Shown piece after piece: positions 13,204-22,980 of a stretch of 64,000 nucleotides of DNA. The stretch covers positions 1 to 64,000 of the forward strand of contig NC_008709.1 in the NCBI RefSeq assembly GCF_000015285.1, in the 5' to 3' direction. Positions within the stretch are counted from its first letter, which is position 1; every line of letters begins with the position of its first letter. The translations under genes were made by a program, and so were the position numbers. The DNA comes from Psychromonas ingrahamii 37. Lineage in GTDB: Bacteria; Pseudomonadota; Gammaproteobacteria; Enterobacterales; Psychromonadaceae. The notes beneath the pieces were generated by a model. That model did no database searches. It was not told the DNA's origin and was given only the letters and a program-made list of their open reading frames with translations.

Positions 13204-15375
13204 CTATACTGTCTCGAGACGAGCGTAAGCGGTCATTAACCATTTACTGCCTACTCCCATAAAATTCACTTGTAAGCGACTGTTTTCTCCGCTGCCCTCC
13301 TGCGCAATAACAGTGCCTTCTCCAAACTTAGGATGGGTTACTTGCTGGCCAATCCTAAAGCCTGAAATATCCTGATTTTCCCGGGTAAATGCGGGCTGCT
13401 TAACGGTAGGTTGCTGGACTCTTCGGACCTGGGTTTTAAGACGAATATATTCAATATCCTGTTCTGGCAGCTCGCTAATAAAACGAGAAGGAGAATGGAA
13501 TTTCTCTTGTCCGTATAAACGGCGGCTTTCGGCATGACAAAGGGTTAGTTTTTGCATTGCTCTGGTCATACCAACATAACAAAGGCGACGTTCTTCGGCT
13601 AAGCGCACTTCATCGTCGGCAGATTGCTGTCCGGGAAACATGCCTTCTTCCACACCCACCATAAAGACTTGCGGGAACTCTAATCCTTTTGCCGCATGCA
13701 TGGTCATTAGTTGTACTGCATCATCAAATTCATCGGCCTGGTTATCACCTGATTCCAGCGCTGCATAAGCTAAAAAGGCCGTGACCTCGCTCATTTCCTG
13801 CTCTTCGGGGGGGATCACAAAGGATTTAGTTGCAGAAACTAGCTCTTGTAAATTTTCTATACGGCTGCGTGATTTTTCACCTTTTTCATTTTCGAACATG
13901 CTATGCAAACCGGAGTGACGGATCACATGGTCAACCGTCTGAAACAAAGGCAGCTCAGAGGTTTCATTTTCAAAACGCTTTATTAATTCAATAAATCCGG
14001 ATAATGAAATATTCGCACCCGCACTCAGTTGTTTTTGCTCAATTAAAAACAGACTCGCCTGCCACATGGTATAACCCTGCTCGCGGGCACAAAGTCGAAT
14101 CTTATCAAGTGTGGTATTACCAATTTTACGTTTAGGTTTATTGATAATACGTTCAAATGCCGCATCATCTTGATGATTATTGATTAAGCGCAGATAGGCG
14201 ATACTGTCTTTTATCTCTAAACGATCAAAGAAGCGCTGACCACCATAAATATGGTAGGGAATCTGTTGTGCCATTAACTGTTCTTCAAAAAGACGAGATT
14301 GTGCATTGCTACGGTATAAAATGGCACATTCAGCCAGCTTTTTACCACTATTTTGCCATAGTTTTAACTGCGAGGTAACATAACGTGTTTCATCATAATC
14401 ATTAAATGCACTGTAAATGGCAATGGGTTGCCCATCTTCACCGCTGGTCCATAACTCTTTGCCTAATCTGTCACTATTATTTTTAATAAGCTGGTTAGAG
14501 GCATTTAATATATGTCCCGTTGATCGGTAGTTTTGCTCTAAGCAGACCGTCACCGGATTATCTTTTTCCCTTAAAAAACGTTGAATATTCTCAACGTCAG
14601 CGCCCCGCCAACCATAAATTGACTGGTCATCATCTCCGACTATGGTCAAATAACTGTTGTTCTCGGTAAGCAGGTTTAACCAGGCATATTGAAGTTTATT
14701 GGTATCCTGAAACTCATCGACCAACACATGGCGGAAACGTTGCTGATAATGTAATAACAGAGAAGGGTTATTTAATAACAATTCGTGGGCACGTAATAAT
14801 AATTCTGCGAAATCAACTAATCCGGCAAGTTGGCAAGCCTCTTCGTAGGCTTGATAAACCTGCAGGCGTTGTTTTTCCTGCTGGCTATAACCAACCTGAA
14901 TATGTTTTGCCCGTAAACCCTCATCTTTTTTATCGTTGATATACCACTGTAACTCTTTAGCAGGGTAATATTTTTCATCTAAATTAAGACTTTTGATAAT
15001 ACGTTTGACCATTTTTTTTTGATCATCGCTATCAATTATTTGAAACTGTTCAGGTAAATTAGCTTCTTGATAATGCAGGCGCAATAAGCGGTGGGCGGTG
15101 CCATGGAAAGTACCTATCCACATCCCGCCTATCTGTTGCGGGCAAATATCCGTAATACGGCCACGCATCTCCTTGGCGGCTTTATTGGTAAAGGTAACCG
15201 CCAAAATAGAATATGTTGGAATGTTTTCTACCTGCATCAACCATGCGATTCGATGCGTTAATACACGTGTTTTACCACTACCGGCACCGGCTAAAACCAG
15301 CATATTCTGCTCGGGTGCGGAAACAGCAGCACGCTGGTGATCATTTAAATCATCAATTAAGTAGGAAACATCCAT
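13204..15375 (-). CDS. uvrD: DNA helicase II UvrD
   Basis: 723 residues (E. coli 720). A superfamily 1A 3'-5' helicase for nucleotide-excision and mismatch repair. Motifs in order: Q motif LNDHQRAAV (about 10-18), Walker A LAGAGSGKTRVL, motif Ia TFTNKAAKEMRGRI, motif II LVDEFQDTN, motif III GDDDQSIYGWRGA, motif IV EQNYRS, motif V MTMHAAKGLEF, motif VI YVGMTRAMQ. The C-terminal tail (FRIGQQVTHPKFGEGTVI) is the Tudor-like UvrD/PcrA polymerase-binding end. It is third in the operon xerC-yigB-uvrD. Confidence 0.98.
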   Translation of the reverse strand: MDVSYLIDDLNDHQRAAVSAPEQNMLVLAGAGSGKTRVLTHRIAWLMQVENIPTYSILAVTFTNKAAKEMRGRITDICPQQIGGMWIGTFHGTAHRLLRLHYQEANLPEQFQIIDSDDQKKMVKRIIKSLNLDEKYYPAKELQWYINDKKDEGLRAKHIQVGYSQQEKQRLQVYQAYEEACQLAGLVDFAELLLRAHELLLNNPSLLLHYQQRFRHVLVDEFQDTNKLQYAWLNLLTENNSYLTIVGDDDQSIYGWRGADVENIQRFLREKDNPVTVCLEQNYRSTGHILNASNQLIKNNSDRLGKELWTSGEDGQPIAIYSAFNDYDETRYVTSQLKLWQNSGKKLAECAILYRSNAQSRLFEEQLMAQQIPYHIYGGQRFFDRLEIKDSIAYLRLINNHQDDAAFERIINKPKRKIGNTTLDKIRLCAREQGYTMWQASLFLIEQKQLSAGANISLSGFIELIKRFENETSELPLFQTVDHVIRHSGLHSMFENEKGEKSRSRIENLQELVSATKSFVIPPEEQEMSEVTAFLAYAALESGDNQADEFDDAVQLMTMHAAKGLEFPQVFMVGVEEGMFPGQQSADDEVRLAEERRLCYVGMTRAMQKLTLCHAESRRLYGQEKFHSPSRFISELPEQDIEYIRLKTQVRRVQQPTVKQPAFTRENQDISGFRIGQQVTHPKFGEGTVIAQEGSGENSRLQVNFMGVGSKWLMTAYARLETV

Positions 15376-15411
15376 AACAAAAGACCTGTTTATTTATTCA
15401 GTAAAAGAAAA

Positions 15412-16119
15412 TTATAGCAGTTTATATAATTGATCTAAACGACTGATTTCCACGGTTGGTAATAACATCGCACCACTCAGAGACTGCTTATTGGGATTAA
15501 ACCAAACGGCTTGTGCACCATTGTTTTGAGCACCATAAACATCACTAATTAAATGATCGCCGACATGTAAAATATCACTGACTTCAATATTTAAACGTCT
15601 GGCCGCTTCAATAAACAAATCACCTTCTGGTTTAGATTTAAAACCATTACCCGCTTTTAAAATAAACTTAAATTTATCATCAAGTTGGATTTTAAATTCA
15701 TCAACATTACCATTAGTAATAGCTATTATCGGGTAAGTTTGTGCTAACTTATCTAATAGCGTTAAACTTGCTTCCGGGACTACAAAATCACTGCGCAGTT
15801 TTAAAAACTCAGAAAATGCACGTTGTGCATACTTTATGGCCTTAAACTCCGGGATCCCGTAAATGATCATTATTCGAGTCAGTGTTTGGGTTCGCCATAA
15901 AGAAACATCATGTTTTATTTCTGGAAATTCCGCCACTTCTATATCTTTGTATAATGACCACTGTTTTTCGGTCAATTCTGCCAGCTCAGGATAGGTTTGA
16001 TTAAGGTGCTCAATAATCGATTGATTGGCTTTTTTGATGATATGGTGATTATCATAAAGCGTATCATCAAGATCAAAACTAATCGCTTTAAAAGGTTTAA
16101 TTGCCCGGTAGTATTTCAT
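15412..16119 (-). CDS. yigB: HAD-family phosphatase YigB
   Basis: 235 residues. A haloacid-dehalogenase superfamily phosphatase; E. coli YigB acts on FMN and other small phosphates. Motif I SFDLDDTLYDN (about 15-25) has both nucleophilic and acid Asp residues, motif II is AITNGN, and motif IV is HVGDHLISDVYGAQ. It lies between xerC and uvrD with gaps of 33 and 36 nt, the standard order in Vibrio and relatives, so one transcript is likely. Confidence 0.93.
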   Translation of the reverse strand: MKYYRAIKPFKAISFDLDDTLYDNHHIIKKANQSIIEHLNQTYPELAELTEKQWSLYKDIEVAEFPEIKHDVSLWRTQTLTRIMIIYGIPEFKAIKYAQRAFSEFLKLRSDFVVPEASLTLLDKLAQTYPIIAITNGNVDEFKIQLDDKFKFILKAGNGFKSKPEGDLFIEAARRLNIEVSDILHVGDHLISDVYGAQNNGAQAVWFNPNKQSLSGAMLLPTVEISRLDQLYKLL

Positions 16120-16152
16120 AGTGATATATCCATTTCTGTAGTTATTTTGTAA

Positions 16153-17052
16153 TTATTTTTTACGTTTAGCACGCGGGTGTGCCTGGTCATAAATTTTTGA
16201 TAAATGCTGAAAATCCAGGTGGGTATAAATCTGCGTTGTGGCTAAATCTGCGTGGCCGAGCAAGGTTTGCACCGCACGCAGGTTACCACTTGATTCAAGC
16301 ATATGGGTAGCAAAAGAGTGCCGTAATTTATGTGGATTTATATGGCCCGGTAAGGCTTGTTTTAAGCCCCATTTTTCCATTCTAGCCTGTACATTACGCG
16401 CTGATATACGTTTTTTTTGCTTAGAAACAAAGAGTGCTTTTTCGTCCTTTATACAAAATTCAGGACGGATTTTAAGCCAGATTTTTACAGTCGCAACCGC
16501 TCTATCGGTAATAGGTAATAATCGTTGCTTACTTCCCTTACCTGTTACCATTATCTCTTTTGCAGATAACTTTATATCTTGTAAGTTAATACCAACTAAC
16601 TCACTAAGGCGTAATCCAGAGGAGTACATCAGTTCCATCATGCACTGATCACGGATACTAAGCGGATCTTTTTCATCTATATCAAGCAATTGAAACATAT
16701 CATCAACGGACACATTTTTAGGCAGTGGCTTATCTAATTTGGGTGCTGCTATACCCTTTGCCGGATTGTTACTTAAAATATCAAACTGTACTAAATAGTC
16801 TAAAAAAGAGCGTAAAGCGGAAAGTTTGGTTGCAATAGAACGGGCTTTAAGGCCCTTTTTATGCAGCGTTTTAACCATTAAGCGCACCAATTGTCCATCA
16901 AGCTCTGTCCAACAGCCTACTTTATTTTCATTTAACAGGGCAACAAATTCAGCTAAATTACTTTGGTAGTTTGTGATGGTAACAGGGCTCAAACCACGCT
17001 GGCTGGCAATATGATTTAAGTAGGTATCGATAAGAGGTTGTAAAGCACTCAT
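16153..17052 (-). CDS. xerC: Tyrosine recombinase XerC
   Basis: 299 residues, normal length. With XerD it resolves chromosome dimers at dif. The N-terminal SAM-like core-binding domain (about 5-90) precedes the catalytic domain with Arg in SSGLRLSELVGI, Lys in GKGSKQR, HKLRHSFATHML (His and Arg), GHADLATTQIYTHL (His and nucleophilic Tyr). In related bacteria dapF and a DUF484 gene lie immediately upstream. Here the T6SS island follows instead, and a decayed second xerC remains beside dapF at about 57.5-58.4 kb. This intact copy is first in xerC-yigB-uvrD. Confidence 0.97.
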   Translation of the reverse strand: MSALQPLIDTYLNHIASQRGLSPVTITNYQSNLAEFVALLNENKVGCWTELDGQLVRLMVKTLHKKGLKARSIATKLSALRSFLDYLVQFDILSNNPAKGIAAPKLDKPLPKNVSVDDMFQLLDIDEKDPLSIRDQCMMELMYSSGLRLSELVGINLQDIKLSAKEIMVTGKGSKQRLLPITDRAVATVKIWLKIRPEFCIKDEKALFVSKQKKRISARNVQARMEKWGLKQALPGHINPHKLRHSFATHMLESSGNLRAVQTLLGHADLATTQIYTHLDFQHLSKIYDQAHPRAKRKK

Positions 17053-17601
17053 AGTTTTATTCCTGCCAAAATAAAAAGATTTAAGTCATCTTGGTTATTG
17101 GATAATGAAAGCGTTATTGCTGGTAATATCAATTTTCTTATTTATAACCGGATTAAACAAAAAATTCGACCTCTACGGTTTAATTTATTTTTTGAATAAA
17201 TTGGCTATCGTTTATTGATCTTTAGTGCTGAATAATCGAATAATTCCCATTCTCAGATTTCAATAAGTGTTATTTTTAAGCGAATCAATAGATCAGTTCG
17301 TTTTTCATACAAAAAAACCGGATTTAGTTGTTTTTTCATACAGAAAAAGTGAGCATCTCCCGCCCGCATATCATAAATAGTTATTTTTATAGTCTCGTAA
17401 TGTGACCAAACTCTATATATGAATAACTTGATATAAATATATGTTTCTTTTAATCCGTTATATGCTAATTTTTAAAAAGAAATGATATATTATATATTTA
17501 TATAAAATATCATTTTCATGTCTTTTTGATATAACGAATTGCTTACTTTTTCTGTCACCTAAAGTTGCAGAAGTTAACATTATAATTTACTGGAGGATAA
17601 T
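17053..17601. other. AT-rich divergent intergenic region, left edge of the T6SS island
   Basis: About 550 bases between divergent xerC and tssB with no gene. It must hold the T6SS operon promoter. A TTTTTCATACA(A/G)AAAA motif occurs twice, at about 17294 and 17334, and the last 200 bases are very AT-rich. I could not find a convincing sigma-54 (-24/-12) site. A strong ribosome binding site (TGGAGGATAAT) precedes tssB. Confidence 0.6.
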
Positions 17602-18108
17602 ATGTCTATGAAAGACAAGCGCTCAGGTTCAGTTGCACCTAAAGAGCGTATTAATATATCTTATAAACCAGCGGTAGGTAACGCTAAAGAAGCCGTTGAA
17701 CTCCCTTTTAAACTGCTAGTCTTAGGAGATTTCACCCAAAGTCAAATAGTTACTTCTCTGGAAGATAGAAAGTTAATTAATATAAATAAATATAATTTCT
17801 CCGATGTAATGGATAGCTTTGACCTTAAAGTTCAATTTAGTGTAGAAAATAAAATCAATAAAGGAAGTGATGAGCCAATTGATATATCTCTAAGTATAAA
17901 ACAGTTAAGTGACTTTGAACCAGATAGTATTATCCAACAAGTTGATGAATTGAAAAAAGTTCTTGAGCTTCGAGAGGCATTAAAAGCACTGAAAGGCCCA
18001 ATCGGTAATTCCCCTCAAATGCGTAAACAAATACGCAACCTTTTAATTGATGAAAAATCACGAAATGAATTAAAACTTGAGCTGGGTTTATCTGCTAATA
18101 AACAATAA
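17602..18108 (+). CDS. tssB: T6SS contractile sheath small subunit TssB (VipA)
   Basis: 168 residues, typical for TssB (about 160-180). TssB and TssC assemble the contractile sheath around the Hcp tube in the cytoplasm. The start region GSVAPKERINISYKPAVGNA and the core ELPFKLLVLGDF are hallmark VipA sequence, followed by INKYNFSDVMDSF, ISLSIKQLSDFEPDSI and a C-terminal helix with LKALKGPIGNSPQMRKQI. It is the first gene of the T6SS operon and has a strong GGAGG site. The tssC gene follows after 108 nt. The N-terminal core is echoed in the fusion protein at 26407-28101. Confidence 0.95.
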   Translation: MSMKDKRSGSVAPKERINISYKPAVGNAKEAVELPFKLLVLGDFTQSQIVTSLEDRKLININKYNFSDVMDSFDLKVQFSVENKINKGSDEPIDISLSIKQLSDFEPDSIIQQVDELKKVLELREALKALKGPIGNSPQMRKQIRNLLIDEKSRNELKLELGLSANKQ

Positions 18109-18216
18109 GAATATGCATCTATAAAGTGTGAATGAAATTATTCTATTGCTTCTAGCCCTAAATATAAATGGCTTAGCAGATAATGACAGAACATTGGTGC
18201 CTCTTAGGAGTAAAAA

Positions 18217-19665
18217 ATGGAAGCAATAAAAGAAGAATCATTAGTTGGAAGTATATTAGGTTTAAGCAAGCTTTTAAGTGACCCATATAGTTATGATATT
18301 GCAAGTCAAGGGATGCAAACGCTGCTCACTCAGGTACTTGAAGAAGATTGTGATTTTGATAATCTAAGAGTAGATAAACGTTATGTTGAATCTCTTATTG
18401 ATGAGCTTGATGAAAAACTCAGTAAGCAAATGGATGAAATTATCCATAATAGTGTTTTTCAAGCACTAGAATCGCCATGGAGAAGTTTAAAACTGCTAAC
18501 GGATAGAACAGATTTCAAAGAAAATATAAAAATTGAAATATTATCAGTATCCAAAAATGAGTTACTGGAAGATTTTGAAGATGCGGCTGATATAATTGAA
18601 ACAGGTCTTTATCGTAAAGTTTACACCGATGAATTCGGACAATATGGTGGTGATCCCTATGGAGTGATTATTGGAAATTATTATATTTCCCCTTCAGTCC
18701 CCGATATGAATTTACTGAGTCATATGTCCAGTTTAAGTGCTATGACACATGCTCCATTTATAACAAGTGCAAGTGAAGAATTTTTTGGACTGGAAGATTT
18801 TGCAGAATTACCTGAGTTAAAACAATTAGAAGCTATGTTTGAAGGCCCGCAATATTTATCTTGGCGTAACTTTAGAAGCAGTGATGATGCCAGAAATGTC
18901 GGCCTCACTTTACCTCGATTTATGTTAAGGCGAACATATGGTGAAAATATTCCAGTAAGTGCTTTTAACTATAAAGAAAGTATTAACAACAAGTCAGAGT
19001 ACCTATGGGGCAACGCAGCATTTGCTTATGCAACGCGATTAAATAACAGTTTTGCAAAATATCGTTGGTGTCCAAATATCATCGGTCCGCAATCAGGTGG
19101 TGAAGTCGCTGATTTACCTATTGATATCGTTGATGATAGCGGCACTGATAAAGTTTTTGGACCAGTAGAACTTAAAGTGTCAGATAGGAAAGAATTTGAA
19201 TTATCTGAACTTGGTTTTATTCCTTTTACACTCCGAAAAGACTCTGACAGTGCAGTCTTTTTCTCATCTAATTCAACCCAATTGCCTAAAAAATTCACCA
19301 ATGATGATGAAGGTAAACAGGCTGAAATTAATTACCGTTTAGGTACACAACTACCTTACTTATTTATAGTAAACAGGCTGGCTCACTATATTAAGGTATT
19401 ACAACGCGAAAATTTGGGTAGTTGGAAGAGTAAAACAGAGCTAGAAACAGAGCTTAATAAATGGATCAGGCAATATGTTGCAGATCAAGATAATCCTTCC
19501 GCAGCAACAAGAAGTCAACGACCACTCAGAAAAGCTGCAATTTCAGTCAGTGACATTGATACTGAAGTAGGTTGGTATTCTGTCGGTATGGAAGTGACTC
19601 CTCACTTTAAATTTATGGGAGCAAGTTTCACACTCTCTCTAACCAGTATTTTAGAACGAGCTTAA
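18217..19665 (+). CDS. tssC: T6SS contractile sheath large subunit TssC (VipB)
   Basis: 482 residues, the family's usual length (about 490). It builds the sheath with TssB. Visible VipB marks are SPWRSLKLL (about 87-95), the DEFGQYGGDPYGVIIGNYYIS block (about 138-157), YLSWRNFRSSDDARNVGLTLPRFMLR, YLWGNAAFAYATR, LPYLFIVNRLAHYIKVLQRENLGSWKS and the C-terminal PLRKAAISVSDIDTEVGWY and PHFKFMGASFTLSL. The N-terminal helix (about 8-40), where ClpV recognises VipB in some systems, is present, yet no ClpV gene is in the window. Ribosome binding site TTAGGAGT. Confidence 0.96.
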   Translation: MEAIKEESLVGSILGLSKLLSDPYSYDIASQGMQTLLTQVLEEDCDFDNLRVDKRYVESLIDELDEKLSKQMDEIIHNSVFQALESPWRSLKLLTDRTDFKENIKIEILSVSKNELLEDFEDAADIIETGLYRKVYTDEFGQYGGDPYGVIIGNYYISPSVPDMNLLSHMSSLSAMTHAPFITSASEEFFGLEDFAELPELKQLEAMFEGPQYLSWRNFRSSDDARNVGLTLPRFMLRRTYGENIPVSAFNYKESINNKSEYLWGNAAFAYATRLNNSFAKYRWCPNIIGPQSGGEVADLPIDIVDDSGTDKVFGPVELKVSDRKEFELSELGFIPFTLRKDSDSAVFFSSNSTQLPKKFTNDDEGKQAEINYRLGTQLPYLFIVNRLAHYIKVLQRENLGSWKSKTELETELNKWIRQYVADQDNPSAATRSQRPLRKAAISVSDIDTEVGWYSVGMEVTPHFKFMGASFTLSLTSILERA

Positions 19666-19698
19666 TCTTGTGCCATTTAAAAATATAAAGGAATAATT

Positions 19699-20217
19699 AT
19701 GCCTACTGAAATTTATATGTCCATTAATGACCCTGAAGGGTGTTTAACAGAAGAATCTTGTTCAAAAGAAAGTATAGGTTCATTCTTTAAGGCCGATCAT
19801 GAAGAAGAGTCATTAATTCTAGCTTACGATCATAAAGTAAGTGTGCCAACTAATTCATTAACGGGACAGGTGACAGGGACAAGGAAACATGAATATCTGG
19901 AGGTCAGTAAATTTATAGATAAAAGCTCCCCCTTATTGCTTAATACTGTGACCTCCCCATCGGAACTGGAAGTCATTTTGAGGTTCTTTAGAACCCCGGA
20001 TGAAACCAGTGCAGGTGAACCTGTAGAGTATTACAACATCACTTTGCAGCGCGCTAAAATTGTGAGTATTAATACAATATCACCTAATATTTTAGATGAA
20101 GTAAATGACGGTTTAATGCCCTATGAAAAGGTCAGGTTTACTTATGGGCAAATTCAAGCGGATCATGTGGTTTGTGGAACAACTGCGATTGATGATTGGT
20201 CTGGGGAAGGCGGTTAG
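19699..20217 (+). CDS. hcp: T6SS tube protein Hcp (copy 1)
   Basis: 172 residues. Hcp hexamers stack into the inner tube and are secreted with each firing. The family pattern is clear: MPTEIYMSINDPEG start, ILAYDHKVSVPTNSLTGQVTGTRKHEYLEVSKFIDKSSPLL-like core (pieces at about 50-90), YYNITLQRAKIVSI (about 112-126) and FTYGQIQADHV. Residues 8-35 hold a longer, acidic and Cys-containing loop than most Hcp proteins. It lies 33 nt after tssC with AAAGGAATAATT upstream. A second, only distantly similar hcp is found at 28101. Confidence 0.92.
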   Translation: MPTEIYMSINDPEGCLTEESCSKESIGSFFKADHEEESLILAYDHKVSVPTNSLTGQVTGTRKHEYLEVSKFIDKSSPLLLNTVTSPSELEVILRFFRTPDETSAGEPVEYYNITLQRAKIVSINTISPNILDEVNDGLMPYEKVRFTYGQIQADHVVCGTTAIDDWSGEGG

Positions 20218-20227
20218 GTTATAAAGT

Positions 20228-20935
20228 ATGAAAAATTTCATTTATAACTCAACAATATGGATACGCATCACTTGCATATCTATATTGCTGAGCGGTTGTA
20301 GTCTATTGCCTAATAGTCAGGTGGAAGTACAGAAAAAAGATAATATTGATTATTGGTCTGATAGCTCAGGGTCTTGGGAAAACTGGGATGAAAACCACCC
20401 CAGTAATGAACTTGTTGCTTGGACATATGATAAAGATGGCATTCAAGTCAATTTCGTTGCCCGTCCAGAATTAAATATATTTGGACAACGGTCCCACACT
20501 TTAGTCGTCAAAATTGTTCAGTTATCAGAAGTCTCAGGTATCAATACGCTTTTTCAGACCAACGAAGGGATTGCCGCTGCGTTAACGCAAGAAACTGAAA
20601 TGATACCTAATGCCATATTTAGTGAATCATTTGTTTTGGGGCCAAAGCAAAACCTTATGTTCAGGCTAGCCCGCCAAGAAAATGCCAAGTATATCGCTAT
20701 TATTGCAGGTTTTGCTGAGCTAGATAGGCGGCAAGCGGTACGCATTATTCCTATTTCTGTTAATACTACGTTACAAGAGCCGATCGATGCCGAGTGGACT
20801 ACTTTGGACAAGATGACCTTTGGCTATTTTGTAAGTAAAGAGCCTCAACCCGATATTTTAAGACCCTCAAATATTAGGCTTAATATTGACTTTGGTGAAA
20901 ACAGTATTACAAAGTTCAGCGCGACAGCTGAATAA
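20228..20935 (+). CDS. tssJ: T6SS outer-membrane lipoprotein TssJ
   Basis: 235 residues. A signal peptide with lipobox LLSGC (Cys about 24) anchors the protein in the outer membrane. The following domain (about 60-170) is the transthyretin-like TssJ sandwich with ELNIFGQRSHTLVVKIVQL, a loop, and KYIAIIAGFAELDRRQAVRIIPI near 160-182. TssJ binds the periplasmic end of TssM in the trans-envelope complex. It is longer than usual (E. coli TssJ about 155-180), with an extra C-terminal segment to 235. Position before tssK-tssL-tssM fits. Confidence 0.88.
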   Translation: MKNFIYNSTIWIRITCISILLSGCSLLPNSQVEVQKKDNIDYWSDSSGSWENWDENHPSNELVAWTYDKDGIQVNFVARPELNIFGQRSHTLVVKIVQLSEVSGINTLFQTNEGIAAALTQETEMIPNAIFSESFVLGPKQNLMFRLARQENAKYIAIIAGFAELDRRQAVRIIPISVNTTLQEPIDAEWTTLDKMTFGYFVSKEPQPDILRPSNIRLNIDFGENSITKFSATAE

Positions 20936-20950
20936 TTTGGAGATTGAGTA

Positions 20951-22315
20951 ATGGATTCAATGAAGTCGATATATTGGAATCAGGGGCTATTTTTAAAACC
21001 TCAGCATTTTCAACAGTTAGATAGATATACATCCACTATGTCTAATCTATATTCTAAAGTTCGTAGCGGCGTAGAATCAGGTATTTCAGAATTAAAATTT
21101 GATCTTTCTGCTTTGAAAACAGGTTTATTAGTCATTGAAAAGTTGGAATGTATATTAGAAGACGGCAGTTTACTTTTATACCCGGGAAACTGTCAAATTC
21201 CACCATTAAGGTTAGACAAAGAGCAGTTTGATGACAGTGGGAATCTGAATATATTTATTGCTTTAGCACCCATTTCTGCAGAGCAAAATAATTTAGTTTC
21301 AAATTCATCACCCGATGCTCGCTTTAAGCTTGCCGCTGATATCAATAAAAAAGATCTATTTGATAATAATGAACAAGCAACGTTATCGATGTTAGATTTT
21401 AATTGTAATTTAGTTCCAAGCTATAATTTGAAAAGTACTGCGGGTTTATCTCTTCTTAAAGTAGCTGAAATATTTTTATCGGTTGATCAATGCACACCTT
21501 CAGAAACTTTTATTCCTAAGATAACGTTATTAAGCGGTTCTGAAGTACTTAAGAATTTAGTCAAATCAACTAAACAAAGTTTAGTCGGGCGATTTGAACA
21601 ACTTCAAAATATAACCTCTTTTGAATCAGGACTTGTAAATAGCTCAAATAATTTATCTGTCGGTTTAGCGATGATGTCAATTAGTAATCATATTGCCACA
21701 TTTATCCAGTTTGAAGAAAATCCATCAACACAAGTCTCTGATATTTATCTGGCTTATCGACAATTAATCTCACAATTGAGCATGTTTTCGACAGAAGTTT
21801 CAGTTATTGGTGAAACCCTTACTGAAGAAAATTCTATTATCCCGTTTAATCAAAATAATTTAAGCGATTGTTTTTCTAAAGTAAATAATCTGACAACTAA
21901 ATTATTAAACGAGTTGACCGTTCAGCCTGAATTATTAGTTAATTTAATTTATCAGGGTGATTCAAAATTTGTAGCCCAATTATCGCGTGAATTTTTAGAT
22001 CCCGGTTACCGGATTTATCTAAGAATTAGAACCAAAGAAAATGTCATTGATCATTTAGATAATATTCTTAATTTTCTAAAAGTTGGGGCCGATGGACAAG
22101 TTGATGTTTACTTGAAAAGAGCACTTCCGGGAGTTCAATTGTCGTATTTAGATAAAAAACCCCAAGGAGTTGCGACTGTCCCGAATAGCTATTATTTTGG
22201 TCTTGATAGGCAGTCCTTCCAATGGCAGAAAGTCATTGAGTTAAGCCGAATTGGTGTTATTTGGAGTGATTATATAGAAGACGTTGCTCTCGATTTGATC
22301 GCTGTTCAAGGATAA
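20951..22315 (+). CDS. tssK: T6SS baseplate protein TssK
   Basis: 454 residues, normal for TssK. TssK trimers link the baseplate wedge (TssEFG) to the TssL/TssM membrane complex. The N-terminus has the family signature YWNQGLFLKPQHFQQLDRY (about 8-26). Further on are LEDGSLLLYPG, LPGVQLSYLDKKP and the C-terminal SYYFGLDRQSFQWQKVIELSRIGV. It sits 15 nt after tssJ and 3 nt before tssL. Confidence 0.95.
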   Translation: MDSMKSIYWNQGLFLKPQHFQQLDRYTSTMSNLYSKVRSGVESGISELKFDLSALKTGLLVIEKLECILEDGSLLLYPGNCQIPPLRLDKEQFDDSGNLNIFIALAPISAEQNNLVSNSSPDARFKLAADINKKDLFDNNEQATLSMLDFNCNLVPSYNLKSTAGLSLLKVAEIFLSVDQCTPSETFIPKITLLSGSEVLKNLVKSTKQSLVGRFEQLQNITSFESGLVNSSNNLSVGLAMMSISNHIATFIQFEENPSTQVSDIYLAYRQLISQLSMFSTEVSVIGETLTEENSIIPFNQNNLSDCFSKVNNLTTKLLNELTVQPELLVNLIYQGDSKFVAQLSREFLDPGYRIYLRIRTKENVIDHLDNILNFLKVGADGQVDVYLKRALPGVQLSYLDKKPQGVATVPNSYYFGLDRQSFQWQKVIELSRIGVIWSDYIEDVALDLIAVQG

Positions 22316-22318
22316 GTT

Positions 22319-22966
22319 ATGAAACTAATAGATAAATTTATTCCTGTTTTTCAAGTAATTAAACATCTACCTCAAAACATATCTGATGATTCAGATATAA
22401 CATTAATAGATCTCGAGCAACAATTTAAAACGTTATTATCTAATGTTAAGTGTTCTGGTTATTCAAAAGAGCAGAATCAACATGCTCTATTTTCAGTTTG
22501 CGCACTGGTTGATGAAATTATTTTAGATTCAGAGTGGAAGTATAGAAATGAATGGGCAAAATCCCCATTACAAAAAAAATATTTTGATACACATAAAGCA
22601 GGTACTCAGTTTTATGAAATTCTTGATACTTTAAATGAAAATGATATTAAAGACCAAGATGTAAGGGAAGTCTTTCTTTACTCATTAGTTCAAGGCTTTT
22701 CCGGTTGTTATTTTGAGAGTGGAGAAGAGAGTGTTAAGCAAGAAATTATTCAAGCAAATTATGCTCTTCTATCAAAAGATATAAAAATAAACTTATTTTC
22801 GCCACCGATTCCTATCCGTCGCCTTAATCAAATAAGTAACGCTAATAGAAAAAAACAAAAAGAGTTGCTCACAATATTTGGTCCAATAGGAGTTCTTCTT
22901 TTGTCGTATTTTTTATTGAGAAGCAATATTCTTGATAGTGTTTCCCAAATCTTAAGCCAGATATAA
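22319..22966 (+). CDS. tssL: T6SS inner-membrane protein TssL (DotU family)
   Basis: 215 residues. A cytoplasmic DotU-like helical hook (about 35-165) with ALFSVCALVDEIILDSEW, KSPLQKKYFDTHKAGTQFYEIL and EVFLYSLVQGFSGCY precedes a single C-terminal transmembrane helix (about 185-203). No peptidoglycan-binding OmpA domain is attached and no separate one is seen in the window, so cell-wall anchoring must be done by another protein or is absent. TssL docks TssK and TssE on the cytoplasmic side of TssM. Confidence 0.94.
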   Translation: MKLIDKFIPVFQVIKHLPQNISDDSDITLIDLEQQFKTLLSNVKCSGYSKEQNQHALFSVCALVDEIILDSEWKYRNEWAKSPLQKKYFDTHKAGTQFYEILDTLNENDIKDQDVREVFLYSLVQGFSGCYFESGEESVKQEIIQANYALLSKDIKINLFSPPIPIRRLNQISNANRKKQKELLTIFGPIGVLLLSYFLLRSNILDSVSQILSQI

Positions 22967-22980
22967 GTGGTATTCTAATA

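Noticed and set aside
17400-17601. Sigma-54 promoter for the T6SS operon
   Set aside because: No GG-N10-GC pair in the right context was found near tssB.
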